A stretch of 41,146 nt of DNA from Flavobacterium sp. (lineage in GTDB: Bacteria; Bacteroidota; Bacteroidia; Flavobacteriales; Flavobacteriaceae), in contig JASLED010000022.1 in assembly GCA_030151255.1 (NCBI GenBank), forward strand, positions 1-41,146. The letters are read 5' to 3'. The notes under the pieces are model-generated. The model did no database searches and had not been told where the DNA came from. It worked only from the letters and a program-made list of their open reading frames with translations. A program made the translations under genes and the position numbers. Of this stretch, positions 1 to 8,530 are shown one piece after another. The stretch's first letter is position 1. Every line of letters starts with the position of its first letter.

Positions 1-579
1 AACAGTATTCGTAATGTTTTCGATGATTTGATTTAATACATTTTCGTTTTGAATGATTTCTTCAAAATTATTGATTACATCTCCTGGAACATCAATAGTT
101 GTTATAGTGCCATCTTCACTAGTGTAAGTATAAGTTCCATCGCCATTATCAACTAATGTTGTGATAATATTTATATCAATTAACGGAATGTCAGCAACGT
201 TACCAAAAACATCTGTAAATACTAACTTTGAATCTATTACTTCTAGAACAATTGGATTTTTAGAAGAATTTACAAGATCTTCTAAATCTGCTGAATGAGC
301 AATTCTCAACCATCTGTTATCGTACCAGTAATAGTATCCAGGCTCAATTTCATTATTCTTTGTAGTATTAAATACTAAAAGAGAATTGACATTTTTTGGT
401 GTAATAGTAGTTGTATCTGTTTGAGATTTTAAAGCTATTTGCGGGATAAGAAGTCCTTTATCACTTGCTTTTATCTCTAATTGAGATGAATCATTAGGGT
501 TTAATGTACCTACCCCAACCTGAGCTATTGCAGAGCTCCCTAATAGAACACTTGACAGTAATAATAATTTTTTTTTCAT
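1..579 (-). CDS. Secreted repeat-type surface protein, 5' part only
   Basis: This is the first 193 codons of a protein that continues past the left edge. It begins with a Sec signal peptide (MKKKLLLLSSVLLGSSAIAQ, residues 1-20). The next section, about residues 21-100, has the layout common in Bacteroidota surface proteins: VGVGTLNPNDSSQLEIKASDKGLLIPQ, given here as VGVGTLNPN at 21-29, then DKGLLIPQ, then a YYYWYDNRWLRI patch. From about residue 150 it turns into a low-complexity pattern with DNGDGTYTY, SEDGTITTIDVPG and asparagine/isoleucine-rich helices, which in such proteins is usually repeated many times. It is probably an exported adhesin or fibrous surface protein. The specific function is not recognisable. 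Start and signal peptide are clear; the 3' end is unseen. Confidence 0.85.
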   Translation of the reverse strand, partial: MKKKLLLLSSVLLGSSAIAQVGVGTLNPNDSSQLEIKASDKGLLIPQIALKSQTDTTTITPKNVNSLLVFNTTKNNEIEPGYYYWYDNRWLRIAHSADLEDLVNSSKNPIVLEVIDSKLVFTDVFGNVADIPLIDINIITTLVDNGDGTYTYTSEDGTITTIDVPGDVINNFEEIIQNENVLNQIIENITNTV

Positions 580-1804
580 AACTTCTAACTTAATTTTTTA
601 ATGTATAATTCGATTATTAATTATATTCTAAAAAACACTACTATTCAAATCATTAGAAACATAAAACCATCTAGTTCCACCCTCTTAATTGATATAAATA
701 AACTGATAAATATATCTCTGATTCATAGCTAACTATTAATTCTATATACATGTTAACATCGCCAATATCTACCAGATAAAATCTATTATTGACAACATAG
801 ATTATATTCCTCTTTTACTAAATTGAAAGCTTTCATTTTGTGATGCAACATCAATAAAATTTTATAGTTTCAAGGACAATAGTTTAATATTACTTTCTTT
901 TAAATATTACTACTATTTTAAACTAAATTAACATATAATGATAATTAAAAAAAAAAAACATTGAATTAAACTAAAAACAATAAAAACAATAAAATAAAAC
1001 ACAATAAATAAATTATTACATATTATTAAAACAAAAAAATAAAATAAAGTAAAAAATAGTGAATTATCAACTGAGTTAAATTTAGTATTTATTTTTAAAT
1101 AGACACATAGAAATAACAATACGAGCCATGAAACTTAAATCAATGGTTCAAACATAAAAAACAAAAAACTCAATAAATTAAAGAGATTATAAGCTTTTTT
1201 TAAGCTCTTTTTTATAATAAAGTTTAACTAATATTTAACATAAAGTATCCTTAAAAACACCCTTTATTTTGAAAAATTTGATATAAAAAATAAGATTATT
1301 TTTGTTAAAAACATCAACAATTAAGATTAAACAATAAAAATAATCGTCAGATAAAATCTGAAAAGGATATTCTAAGGATAAAATAATTATTAATTACGAC
1401 ACTTAAAGTTGTGGAGTTATTCACTTTAAATAAATAAAAAGAAGTTTTATTTTAAGTATGTATCTTTGTAGGATTCTACATACAAAAATACATGTTATAG
1501 AATAAAGTCTAAAACTATATAATTAAGGAAATCAGAATAAAATATAAACATTTAATGCCTATTAATTTATATAAACGAAAGTAAGTTAGATGTTTTTTAC
1601 AATAAAAACGCATCGAAGAACATTACAATGGTCAAAATTAATTGACCATTGATAATTATAAAAAACTTGTTTTTTTCATTAGTTAAAAAAGTACAATATA
1701 CTTGTGATAAGCTTAGAAATAAGCTAAAATATTTAAAGTATAAATAGAAAATAAAACGCAAACCAGCAATCAAAAAAACATTATGCATAACGTTTCTTTG
1801 CAAA
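580..1804. other. AT-rich gene-free stretch
   Basis: About 1.2 kb with very high A+T and no convincing gene. Two open frames on the minus strand (928-1119 and 1597-1803) encode only F/I/L/Y-rich strings typical of AT-rich noncoding DNA. It holds a perfect inverted repeat at 1626-1651, a smaller one (GTATGTA at 1458-1464 with TACATAC at 1477-1483), and a match to the -7 element, TATCTTTG, at 1461-1468 on the plus strand with no gene downstream of it. Confidence 0.7.
1626..1651. repeat. Perfect 10-bp inverted repeat
   Basis: CAATGGTCAA at 1626-1635 and TTGACCATTG at 1642-1651 are perfect reverse complements around a 6-base spacer. It lies about 150 bases beyond the wecC stop codon. Neither side has a U-rich tail, so it is not a standard terminator. 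It could be an operator or an RNA hairpin near the 3' end of the wecB-wecC transcript. Confidence 0.5.
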
Positions 1805-3013
1805 TTACTTTATCACTCCACAAAAATCCAATACTTGTTTGTAGGTTGGTATAACTAAATCTTTAAATTCATTATGTGCTACTAGAAACACAATAATATC
1901 TGCTTTTTCAATCGCTACTTTATAATCTGTTAGTTTAAATATTTTATGATCATGAACATTAGGCTCAACGATATACAAATCGGCATTGCCTGAATCTTGT
2001 AAAATACGCTCTGCTATATAAATAGCTGGCGATTCACGTAAATCGTCAATATTTGGTTTAAATGCCAATCCCATAATAGCAATAGAGGGCTCTCTTCCTT
2101 CTTTTAATTCAAACTCTAAACGAGCTGATTTTAGTTTTTCTGCTACCCAAAAAGGCTTGTAATTATTGGTTAATCTTGCTTGTGCAATCATACGCGATTC
2201 CATCGGAAAATCGGCAGTAATAAAATACGGATCTACTGCAATACAATGTCCACCTACTCCACACCCCGGCTGTAAAATATTTACACGTGGATGTTTATTT
2301 GCTAGTGCGATCAATTCCCAAACATTAATACCTACTTTATCACATATTAAAGATAACTCATTGGCAAAAGCAATTTGCACGTCGCGAGAAGAGTTTTCCG
2401 TTAATTTACACATTTCTGCTGTGCGTGCATTTGTAGGATGTAATGTTCCTTGTACAAATTGACGATAGAAATCCATTGCCTTTTGGGTTGATGCCTCATT
2501 TACTCCACCAATTACTCTATCATTGTGTACTAATTCGTACATCACATTACCTGGTAATACACGTTCTGGACAATAGGCTAAAAATAATTTTCCTTCTAAC
2601 TCAGGACGCTCGTTAAAAATATAATCCATCATCTTCTCTGTTGTTCCAACTGGTGATGTAGATTCAATAATATACAAATCTCCTTTTTTCAATAAAGGTA
2701 AAATAGCAGTTGTAGCGGCTTTTACATAAGAAATATCAGGTTCATGATTACCCTTAAAAGGTGTAGGTACAACCACTAAATATGTACTTGCTTCAACAGG
2801 TATTGTGGCAGCTTTTAGGTATCCTGATTGTACTGCCTCTGCTACAGCTTTATCCAAATCTGGTTCTACAATATGTATTTTACCCGCATTAATCGTATCT
2901 ACTACATGCTGTGAAATATCTACTCCATGAACTGCAATTTTATTTTGTGCAATTAATGCAGATGTAGGTAATCCAATATATCCTAAACCTATTGTTACAA
3001 CTTGTATATTCAT
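1805..3013 (-). CDS. wecC: UDP-N-acetyl-D-mannosamine dehydrogenase
   Basis: Cytosolic NAD-dependent enzyme that oxidises UDP-ManNAc twice at C6 to UDP-ManNAcA, a precursor for capsule, O-antigen or enterobacterial-common-antigen-type polymers. It is 402 residues, normal for the UDP-glucose/GDP-mannose dehydrogenase family. Visible landmarks are the N-terminal Rossmann loop GLGYIG (9-14), ESTSPVGTT (117-125), the CPERVLPGN motif around 148-156, KLTENSSRD from Lys203, the catalytic cysteine Cys257 in GCGVGGHCIAVDPYF (250-264), and the C-terminal UDP-binding domain with GLAFKPNIDDLRESP. It lies downstream of wecB on the same strand, and the two supply consecutive steps. A -7 box match at 3110-3117 in the gap suggests it may also have its own promoter. 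The pair stands alone, without glycosyltransferases in view. Confidence 0.93.
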   Translation of the reverse strand: MNIQVVTIGLGYIGLPTSALIAQNKIAVHGVDISQHVVDTINAGKIHIVEPDLDKAVAEAVQSGYLKAATIPVEASTYLVVVPTPFKGNHEPDISYVKAATTAILPLLKKGDLYIIESTSPVGTTEKMMDYIFNERPELEGKLFLAYCPERVLPGNVMYELVHNDRVIGGVNEASTQKAMDFYRQFVQGTLHPTNARTAEMCKLTENSSRDVQIAFANELSLICDKVGINVWELIALANKHPRVNILQPGCGVGGHCIAVDPYFITADFPMESRMIAQARLTNNYKPFWVAEKLKSARLEFELKEGREPSIAIMGLAFKPNIDDLRESPAIYIAERILQDSGNADLYIVEPNVHDHKIFKLTDYKVAIEKADIIVFLVAHNEFKDLVIPTYKQVLDFCGVIK

Positions 3014-3109
3014 TTTATTGCTGATTATTTTTGTGTACTTACTTTTTTAAAATTAGTTGAATAAAAGAGAAAAAGTGTATTTGACAATATACTTTTCTAT
3101 TCTTTACAT

Positions 3110-3117
3110 CAAATTTA
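3110..3117 (-). promoter_or_regulatory. Candidate -7 element for wecC
   Basis: On the minus strand this reads TAAATTTG, a full match to the Bacteroidota -7 consensus TAnnTTTG. It would start an RNA roughly 90 bases before the wecC start. No clear -33 TTG was found at the expected distance, and such words are common in AT-rich DNA. Confidence 0.35.
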
Positions 3118-3195
3118 ATGCTAACTATACGCTATGTTATACCGAAATATATTTTTATTTACTATTTCTTCAGTAGCATAGAGCAAAAAATGCTT

Positions 3196-4317
3196 TTATA
3201 ACAATTCTCCAATAAAAGCTACTATACGTTTACAAGCTTTTCCATCGCCATACGGATTGTGTAAAGTAGTCATCTTAGTATAACGTACCTCATCAGTCAA
3301 CAAGCTATTAGTTTCGCTTACAATTTTCGCTTTATCTGTACCTACCAAAATAACGGTTCCTGCTGTTACAGCTTCTGGCCGTTCGGTAGTATTTCGCATT
3401 ACCAATACAGGTTTTCCTAAACTTGGAGCCTCTTCTTGCACGCCTCCACTATCGGTAATTATTAAATAACTCTGATTCATTAACCATACAAAAGCAGGAT
3501 AAGCTAAAGGATCTATTAATTTAATGTTATTGATATCGGATAGAATATCATATACAGGCTTCGTTACATTTGGATTTAAGTGTACCGGATAAATAATCTG
3601 TACATCTGCGTGTGTTAATGCAATTTCTTTTAATGCTTCGCAAATGTTTATAAATCCTTCTCCGTGGTTTTCACGTCGGTGACCTGTAACTAAAATTAAT
3701 CTTTTATCTGGATCTATAATTTGTTTTAATTGATTGATTTCTTCATTGTGCAAATCTTCTACTCGATCAACGCTTTCCAATAATGCGTCAATTACTGTGT
3801 TGCCTGTAACAAGGATATCTTGTGGAGCTATATTCTCTTTTAATAAGTTTGCTTGAGAAGCGGTAGTTGGCGCAAAATGATAATCGGCAATTCTACCCGT
3901 AATTTGACGATTAATTTCTTCTGGAAATGGAGCTCTTTTATTATAGGTACGCAATCCTGCCTCAACATGGCATATTTTTGCACCGCTGTAAAAAGCTGCA
4001 ATACTAGCTGCCATTGTTGTAGTTGTATCGCCGTGTACATAAACGTAATCTGGCTGAAAGTCTTCTAAAATTTCTTTTAATCCTGTAATAATATCGGCAG
4101 TTAAAGAATATAAATTCTGATTTGGGCGCATTAAGTTTAAATCATACTCAGGTACAATATCAAAGAAATTTAAAACCTGATCTAGCATTTCTCTATGTTG
4201 AGCAGTAACACAAACTCTAGTATCAAACTCTAAATTGTGTTTTTTAAACTCTTTTACCAAAGGAGCCATTTTGATTGCTTCTGGTCTTGTGCCAAATACG
4301 ATTAAATTTTTTTTCAT
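3196..4317 (-). CDS. wecB: UDP-N-acetylglucosamine 2-epimerase (non-hydrolysing)
   Basis: Cytosolic enzyme that interconverts UDP-GlcNAc and UDP-ManNAc, the substrate of the adjacent wecC product. It is 373 residues, the usual family length, with two GT-B-like Rossmann domains. Motifs match the bacterial family: FGTRPEAIKMAP (8-19) with Lys16, HGDTTTTMAA (95-104) with Asp97, CHVEAGLRT (116-124) with Glu119, PFPEEINRQ (130-138) with Glu133, TGHRREN (211-217) with His213, and TDSGGVQEEAPSLGKP (288-303). These line up with the catalytic Lys, Asp, two Glu and His of E. coli WecB. An inverted repeat lies in its leader at 4344-4364. It is the first gene of the wecB-wecC pair; the 182-base gap between them is large for an operon. 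Confidence 0.95.
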   Translation of the reverse strand: MKKNLIVFGTRPEAIKMAPLVKEFKKHNLEFDTRVCVTAQHREMLDQVLNFFDIVPEYDLNLMRPNQNLYSLTADIITGLKEILEDFQPDYVYVHGDTTTTMAASIAAFYSGAKICHVEAGLRTYNKRAPFPEEINRQITGRIADYHFAPTTASQANLLKENIAPQDILVTGNTVIDALLESVDRVEDLHNEEINQLKQIIDPDKRLILVTGHRRENHGEGFINICEALKEIALTHADVQIIYPVHLNPNVTKPVYDILSDINNIKLIDPLAYPAFVWLMNQSYLIITDSGGVQEEAPSLGKPVLVMRNTTERPEAVTAGTVILVGTDKAKIVSETNSLLTDEVRYTKMTTLHNPYGDGKACKRIVAFIGELL

Positions 4318-4343
4318 TGAAATTGTTTGATTTTCTTTTATTT

Positions 4344-4364
4344 ATTCAACATATTGTGTTGAAT
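4344..4364. repeat. Inverted repeat in the wecB leader
   Basis: ATTCAACA (4344-4351) and TGTTGAAT (4357-4364) are perfect 8-base arms around a 5-base spacer, 27 to 47 bases upstream of the wecB start. The placement would suit an operator or a leader hairpin. No regulator is known, and an 8-base repeat in AT-rich DNA may be chance. Confidence 0.3.
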
Positions 4365-4600
4365 TTTATTTTCGCATTCCCCTTTAACTGGTGTGCTTAC
4401 TAGCTTATATTTTTTACGAAGTTAACCATTTATTGAGTATTTGCTATTATAAACCATTGTACTTTTGTTATTGGCTACGTGTTGAAAACGTACTAAATAA
4501 TTAGATTATTGCGAGATGTGATGTATATTTTTTGAAATGAAAAATGCAAAACACTAAAAATAATGTATGAAATATTTTATACCAAAAGCGCTACAAAAAC

Positions 4601-5617
4601 TTATTTACCTACAAAATCTGAATCGCTAAGTGTTTTCATAAAAGCAATTAAATCTTCTTTTTCTTGTTCGGTTAATGGAATTCTATTTCCATTTTGTTGT
4701 AAAACAGGATCTAGGTTTTTGGATGGAATAACTCCTTTATCTAAATAATCTAATACATCTTTTAACGTTGCAAATTGTCCAAAACTTCCATAAGGTGCTG
4801 TGTATTCAACATTTCGCAAAGTAGGTACTCTAAATTTTAAATAATCTGATTCATCTCCTGTTACTCTTGCCCTGCCCGCTTCTTCTTTATTGGGATTGAT
4901 TGGAAAACCTATGTTTCTGAAACTTTGATCTGTGAATAATGCAGTATTGTGGCAACTAACGCATTTTTGTTGAAAAGTAATATAACCACGGTTTTCGGCT
5001 ACTGTAAATGTTGCTCTATTTTGTTGCACTTTATCGTATTTGCTATTGGCAGAAACGAGGGTGTATTCATATTGAGCAATGCTTCTGTAAATGCGTTCGC
5101 CAATTATATTTTCGTCGCCAAATGTTTTTTTGAAAAGATTTTTATATTCAGGATCATCTTTTATTTTTTCGATTACTTCTAAAATAGAGGAATTCATTTC
5201 TTCGTGCGTAATAATTGGAACTATAGGTTGACTTTCTAAAGTAAATTTATTGCCATCCCAATTGTATTGATTGATGAATGCCAAATTTTGAATAGGTGGA
5301 GTATTGCGCATACCTATTCTGTTTTTTATTCCAACGGCTGATGAATGATTGTCAGCAAAGGCAAATTCTTGCATATGGCAACTTGCGCAAGATATTGTAT
5401 TATCTGCACTCAACCGTTTATCATGAAAAAGCTTTTCGCCCAAAGCAACTCCATATTTTGTTGGTGTATTAGCATAATATGCTTTGTTTAGCGCTGGAAA
5501 ATAATTAGGATATTCGATTTGCAATTCTAAATTATCATTAGGTATTTCATCATAATTGATACTATTACAAGATGTTAATAGCATTATGATTCCTAAAAAA
5601 CAAATAAACTGTTTCAT
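4601..5617 (-). CDS. Di-heme cytochrome c peroxidase-type lipoprotein, MbnH-like
   Basis: Exported di-heme enzyme of the CcpA/MauG/MbnH superfamily. The N-terminus is a lipoprotein signal with lipobox LLTSC (Cys17), so it is probably anchored on the periplasmic face of a membrane. Two c-type heme sites are visible: CASCH (77-81) and CVSCH (219-223). The segment RNTPPIQNLAFINQYNWDG (104-122) is the conserved region between the two heme domains. Length is 338 residues. It is the last gene of the minus-strand cluster and follows an MbnP-like lipoprotein. In the known MbnP/MbnH pair, the di-heme MbnH oxidises a tryptophan of MbnP to kynurenine at a copper site. The MbnH role here is inferred from the neighbour. 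A plain peroxidase that reduces hydrogen peroxide is the alternative. Confidence 0.85.
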   Translation of the reverse strand: MKQFICFLGIIMLLTSCNSINYDEIPNDNLELQIEYPNYFPALNKAYYANTPTKYGVALGEKLFHDKRLSADNTISCASCHMQEFAFADNHSSAVGIKNRIGMRNTPPIQNLAFINQYNWDGNKFTLESQPIVPIITHEEMNSSILEVIEKIKDDPEYKNLFKKTFGDENIIGERIYRSIAQYEYTLVSANSKYDKVQQNRATFTVAENRGYITFQQKCVSCHNTALFTDQSFRNIGFPINPNKEEAGRARVTGDESDYLKFRVPTLRNVEYTAPYGSFGQFATLKDVLDYLDKGVIPSKNLDPVLQQNGNRIPLTEQEKEDLIAFMKTLSDSDFVGK

Positions 5618-5630
5618 TACTGTAATTTAA

Positions 5631-5660
5631 AAAAGCCATCATTGTTTTATGATGGCTTTT
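5631..5660 (-). terminator. Terminator-like hairpin between the mbnP-like and mbnH-like genes
   Basis: AAAAGCCATCAT (5631-5642) and ATGATGGCTTTT (5649-5660) form a perfect 12-bp stem with a 6-base loop. On the minus strand the stem is followed by a run of U, then the start codon 14 bases later. It sits between the stop of the upstream gene and the start of the di-heme gene, so it may end most transcripts before that gene or act as an attenuator. Confidence 0.75.
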
Positions 5661-5669
5661 ATATTGGTA

Positions 5670-6524
5670 TTAATTATTTACACTCATAATAGAAAACATA
5701 CCTGTAGTATCATTTGTACCGTTTCCGCCCAAATTATCTACATATTTAGTCATGTTTACTGCTGTGTGAACATTTGGCATTGCATTTTCTTCATCTAATT
5801 TGATGGTATAAATTTTACCACTCAATAATTTGTCAAAATCAGCTTTAATACGAATTATTGGTTTTGCATTTCCTACTGTAGCAATAGAAGGTAAGTTTAA
5901 TACAATTTCTCTATATGCATTTACACCTTGCACAAGTACTGTTTCGTCATTTTTTGATTTTTCTAACGTACTGCCGGTATGAATAGACAACGTTTTATTA
6001 TCTGCATCGTAATATCCTTCTATTTTAGTAAAACGATAGCCTGTGCCCCATTCCCACATCATACTTGTATCGTTTGCTCCAGCAAGTGCATAAAAATTAG
6101 GAAAACGCTCTTGATCTAATGTATTTAGCTCTGGTTTTACTCCTAAACCGAATTTAATTTGCTTATAATCTCCGGCAGGAATATTTTGTAAAACATAGTT
6201 TAACGTTTCTGGCTTTGATTGATTGATTACTGCCGCACCAGTATCTAAATTATTGATGTTATAAGGCACTTCTTGCCCGTCTGTTTTTACCAATCGGATA
6301 TTACTCACTACATATTTTAATTCGGCAAAATGATGTACTTGCCCTTCGGCAGATGTATTTGTTGTTGCATTGGTTGAATTAGCAGTGCCTAATACAATGG
6401 TTGTATCTTTAAAGGTATTATTAAATTCTAATACAACATCGTTGGCAACGCTATCGTTATTTGAACAAGATACTATTACTGAAGAAAGTACTAATAACAG
6501 TACTGTTTTTTTTAAAATTTTCAT
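5670..6524 (-). CDS. MbnP-like copper-associated lipoprotein
   Basis: Exported lipoprotein (signal 1-19, lipobox VSC with Cys20), 284 residues. It matches the MbnP family: a beta-rich fold with an early His pair (64-65), FAELKYVVSNIRLV (66-79), the hallmark MMWEWGTGYRF (155-165) with Trp157 and Trp159, a SIHTGST segment with His182, and a late His253. In the characterised methanotroph protein, histidines and a kynurenine made from tryptophan form a copper site. One of the two Trp residues here could be the target, but I cannot tell which. The four-cysteine motif found in some relatives is absent. It is followed by the di-heme enzyme and preceded, 12 bases away, by the TonB-dependent receptor, so the three likely act together on copper. 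Confidence 0.8.
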   Translation of the reverse strand: MKILKKTVLLLVLSSVIVSCSNNDSVANDVVLEFNNTFKDTTIVLGTANSTNATTNTSAEGQVHHFAELKYVVSNIRLVKTDGQEVPYNINNLDTGAAVINQSKPETLNYVLQNIPAGDYKQIKFGLGVKPELNTLDQERFPNFYALAGANDTSMMWEWGTGYRFTKIEGYYDADNKTLSIHTGSTLEKSKNDETVLVQGVNAYREIVLNLPSIATVGNAKPIIRIKADFDKLLSGKIYTIKLDEENAMPNVHTAVNMTKYVDNLGGNGTNDTTGMFSIMSVNN

Positions 6525-6536
6525 TTTGGTTTAAGT

Positions 6537-8525
6537 TTAAAAATTAATTTTTAGAGACGTAAATACATTGCGTCCCATTCTGGGGATATTTCCCCAATCA
6601 GCATAAGTGCTGTAGTATTCATTCAGCAAATTCTCAGCGCCTATTTGGGCTACTGCTTTAAAATTTTTGATGTAAAAAGTATAATCAACAGAAGCATTCC
6701 AAACAGCATAAGCTGCTGTAGGTTGCTCTCCGTATATAGGACTAAAATCTTGGTGTTTAAAATCGCCATACACTGAAGTTTGGATACTCCAAGTATGATG
6801 CAACATATAATGCAAAGCTGTTTGATAACTAAGCGGGCGAATAAAAGGCAGGTTAACTTTTTTATTATCTACTCCTCTGGCATAGGTAACTCCTCCCTTC
6901 CAATGCAAATGCTCTAGAATATCGTAAGTAGCATTGAACGAAAAATTAAACAACGTAGCATAATCTAAAGAAGTATATCCTTTTACACCAACCGATTGAT
7001 AATTCATCGGGCTGCCCATACTCAAAATCTTTCCAACAATATAATTTTCAATATAAAAGAAATTTGCTTTTGCCTGAGCACTCCATCTTTGCTTTGTATA
7101 TTTTGCACTTGCATTGAATTCGTACGAAATTTCATTTTTTAAATTTGGATTACCAATATAATCATATCGATCATAACTATTATAAATATAATAACCATAA
7201 CCTTCTGAAACTGATGGCGCACGATGCCCATAACCCAAACCAGCCGTAAAGCTTACATCTTTTATTTCTACCTGATAATTGGCAAAAATACTGGGCAATA
7301 CTCTTGTTTTTGATTGAGGTGCATCGGGATAAAAAATCCAATTAAATTCAATGTATTTTGAATAATTGTAATTTATAGCAAGGCTACCGCCAAAGCGAAC
7401 TTCGCTATTATCGTTTAATTCCAAAGCATTGTTGATCGACAATCCGGCATAAGAAGTAGTTACCCAAGGCCAGGTATAAGCAAACATAGAACGCTCTTTT
7501 CTATCTTGTGGATACATTCTCATTTCTGCAATAGAAAGATTGTTGTACGCGTTTAACTGAATATCAGCGTAATAATTGCCTTTTTTAATATCTATTTTTG
7601 ACAATAATCCGTATGTGGTACTCCACCCTGGCATATCCATGTGTACTTTATTTTCTGGGCGAGTAGTATCGTCCATATAATGTTCTATTGCATTGAAATA
7701 CAATTTTGTATCCCAAAACTTTATAGCTCCTTCTGTAAATAATTGCTTATAAGCTGCCGATGTAATAATAGCGCGAGACAACCACAAATCCATCGGAAGT
7801 GCAGGAAAACCTACATTATTAGTTTGATCGAAAATAGCATCTACTCTCACCGAAGACAATTCGCTCGTTTTATAAGCAAATCCTACTGATGAATTGAGTT
7901 TAGCATATTGAGAATGTTTTACCTCTTTGTTTTTTCCGTCAAAATAATTGCCTGCTTTTCGATAAGCAATACTTCCGTCCGCTGTAAACTTCTGACTAGA
8001 AAAAGAAACATTTCCTAAATTGTAAAACTGCTTATTGTTCCATTCTACTCCTGTTTGATAACCAATGTTCCATTCATTGTTTAAACCAAAGGCTGTTGCT
8101 TTCTTTCTCAAATCAATATTCCCAGCTAAAGTAGAACCGTTCATTGCTCCTTCTTGTCCTGATTTAATATCAATTCCTGAAAGATTATTTGTTTCTACAT
8201 AAGATGTTACAGGATCCATTTTATCGGTACAAGCCCCAAAAATATGCATTCCATCAATAGTTATACTCGAGCGTTCTGTGCTCATATTATTTAGCAAAGG
8301 TTCCCAAGCATAAGCGCCTCTTTTTATAAAACTAATTTGCTCTGAAGATGCCAAATACTCATCCACCGAAACAGCCATTTTTAGCTCTGTTTCTAGTTTT
8401 TTCTTTGCATTTACTGTCATTGCAATTTCATTTAACACAATGGGTAAACTATCTGATTTTATCTCAGGTGGTTGCGCCATAACTATATTATAGCTTATAA
8501 ACGCTACAAACCAATTTACTTTCAT
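6537..8525 (-). CDS. TonB-dependent receptor, OprC/NosA-like copper type
   Basis: Outer-membrane TonB-dependent transporter, 662 residues, with a signal peptide (about 1-18), a plug domain (about 50-145) and a 22-strand barrel ending in Phe (LKINF), the usual assembly signal. The plug contains IDGMHIFGACTDKMDP (90-105). Here Cys99 and Met103 make a CxxxM motif in the same setting as the copper-binding Cys and Met of Pseudomonas OprC. An HxM motif, His282 and Met284 in AIEHYMDDTTRP (279-290), matches the second half of that site in an extracellular loop. The substrate is therefore probably copper, free or complexed. It lacks the N-terminal carboxypeptidase-like domain of SusC-type receptors. 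It starts 5 bases after the upstream lipoprotein gene ends, so the two are co-transcribed. Confidence 0.9.
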   Translation of the reverse strand: MKVNWFVAFISYNIVMAQPPEIKSDSLPIVLNEIAMTVNAKKKLETELKMAVSVDEYLASSEQISFIKRGAYAWEPLLNNMSTERSSITIDGMHIFGACTDKMDPVTSYVETNNLSGIDIKSGQEGAMNGSTLAGNIDLRKKATAFGLNNEWNIGYQTGVEWNNKQFYNLGNVSFSSQKFTADGSIAYRKAGNYFDGKNKEVKHSQYAKLNSSVGFAYKTSELSSVRVDAIFDQTNNVGFPALPMDLWLSRAIITSAAYKQLFTEGAIKFWDTKLYFNAIEHYMDDTTRPENKVHMDMPGWSTTYGLLSKIDIKKGNYYADIQLNAYNNLSIAEMRMYPQDRKERSMFAYTWPWVTTSYAGLSINNALELNDNSEVRFGGSLAINYNYSKYIEFNWIFYPDAPQSKTRVLPSIFANYQVEIKDVSFTAGLGYGHRAPSVSEGYGYYIYNSYDRYDYIGNPNLKNEISYEFNASAKYTKQRWSAQAKANFFYIENYIVGKILSMGSPMNYQSVGVKGYTSLDYATLFNFSFNATYDILEHLHWKGGVTYARGVDNKKVNLPFIRPLSYQTALHYMLHHTWSIQTSVYGDFKHQDFSPIYGEQPTAAYAVWNASVDYTFYIKNFKAVAQIGAENLLNEYYSTYADWGNIPRMGRNVFTSLKINF

Positions 8526-8530
8526 GCTGC

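Noticed and set aside
928..1119. Minus-strand open frame of 63 codons
   Set aside because: Almost only F, I, L, V and N from A/T-rich DNA, no start signal and no family; typical of noncoding AT-rich sequence.
1597..1803. Minus-strand open frame of 68 codons next to wecC
   Set aside because: Low-complexity hydrophobic translation, and the frame contains the inverted repeat at 1626-1651; no sign of selection as protein.
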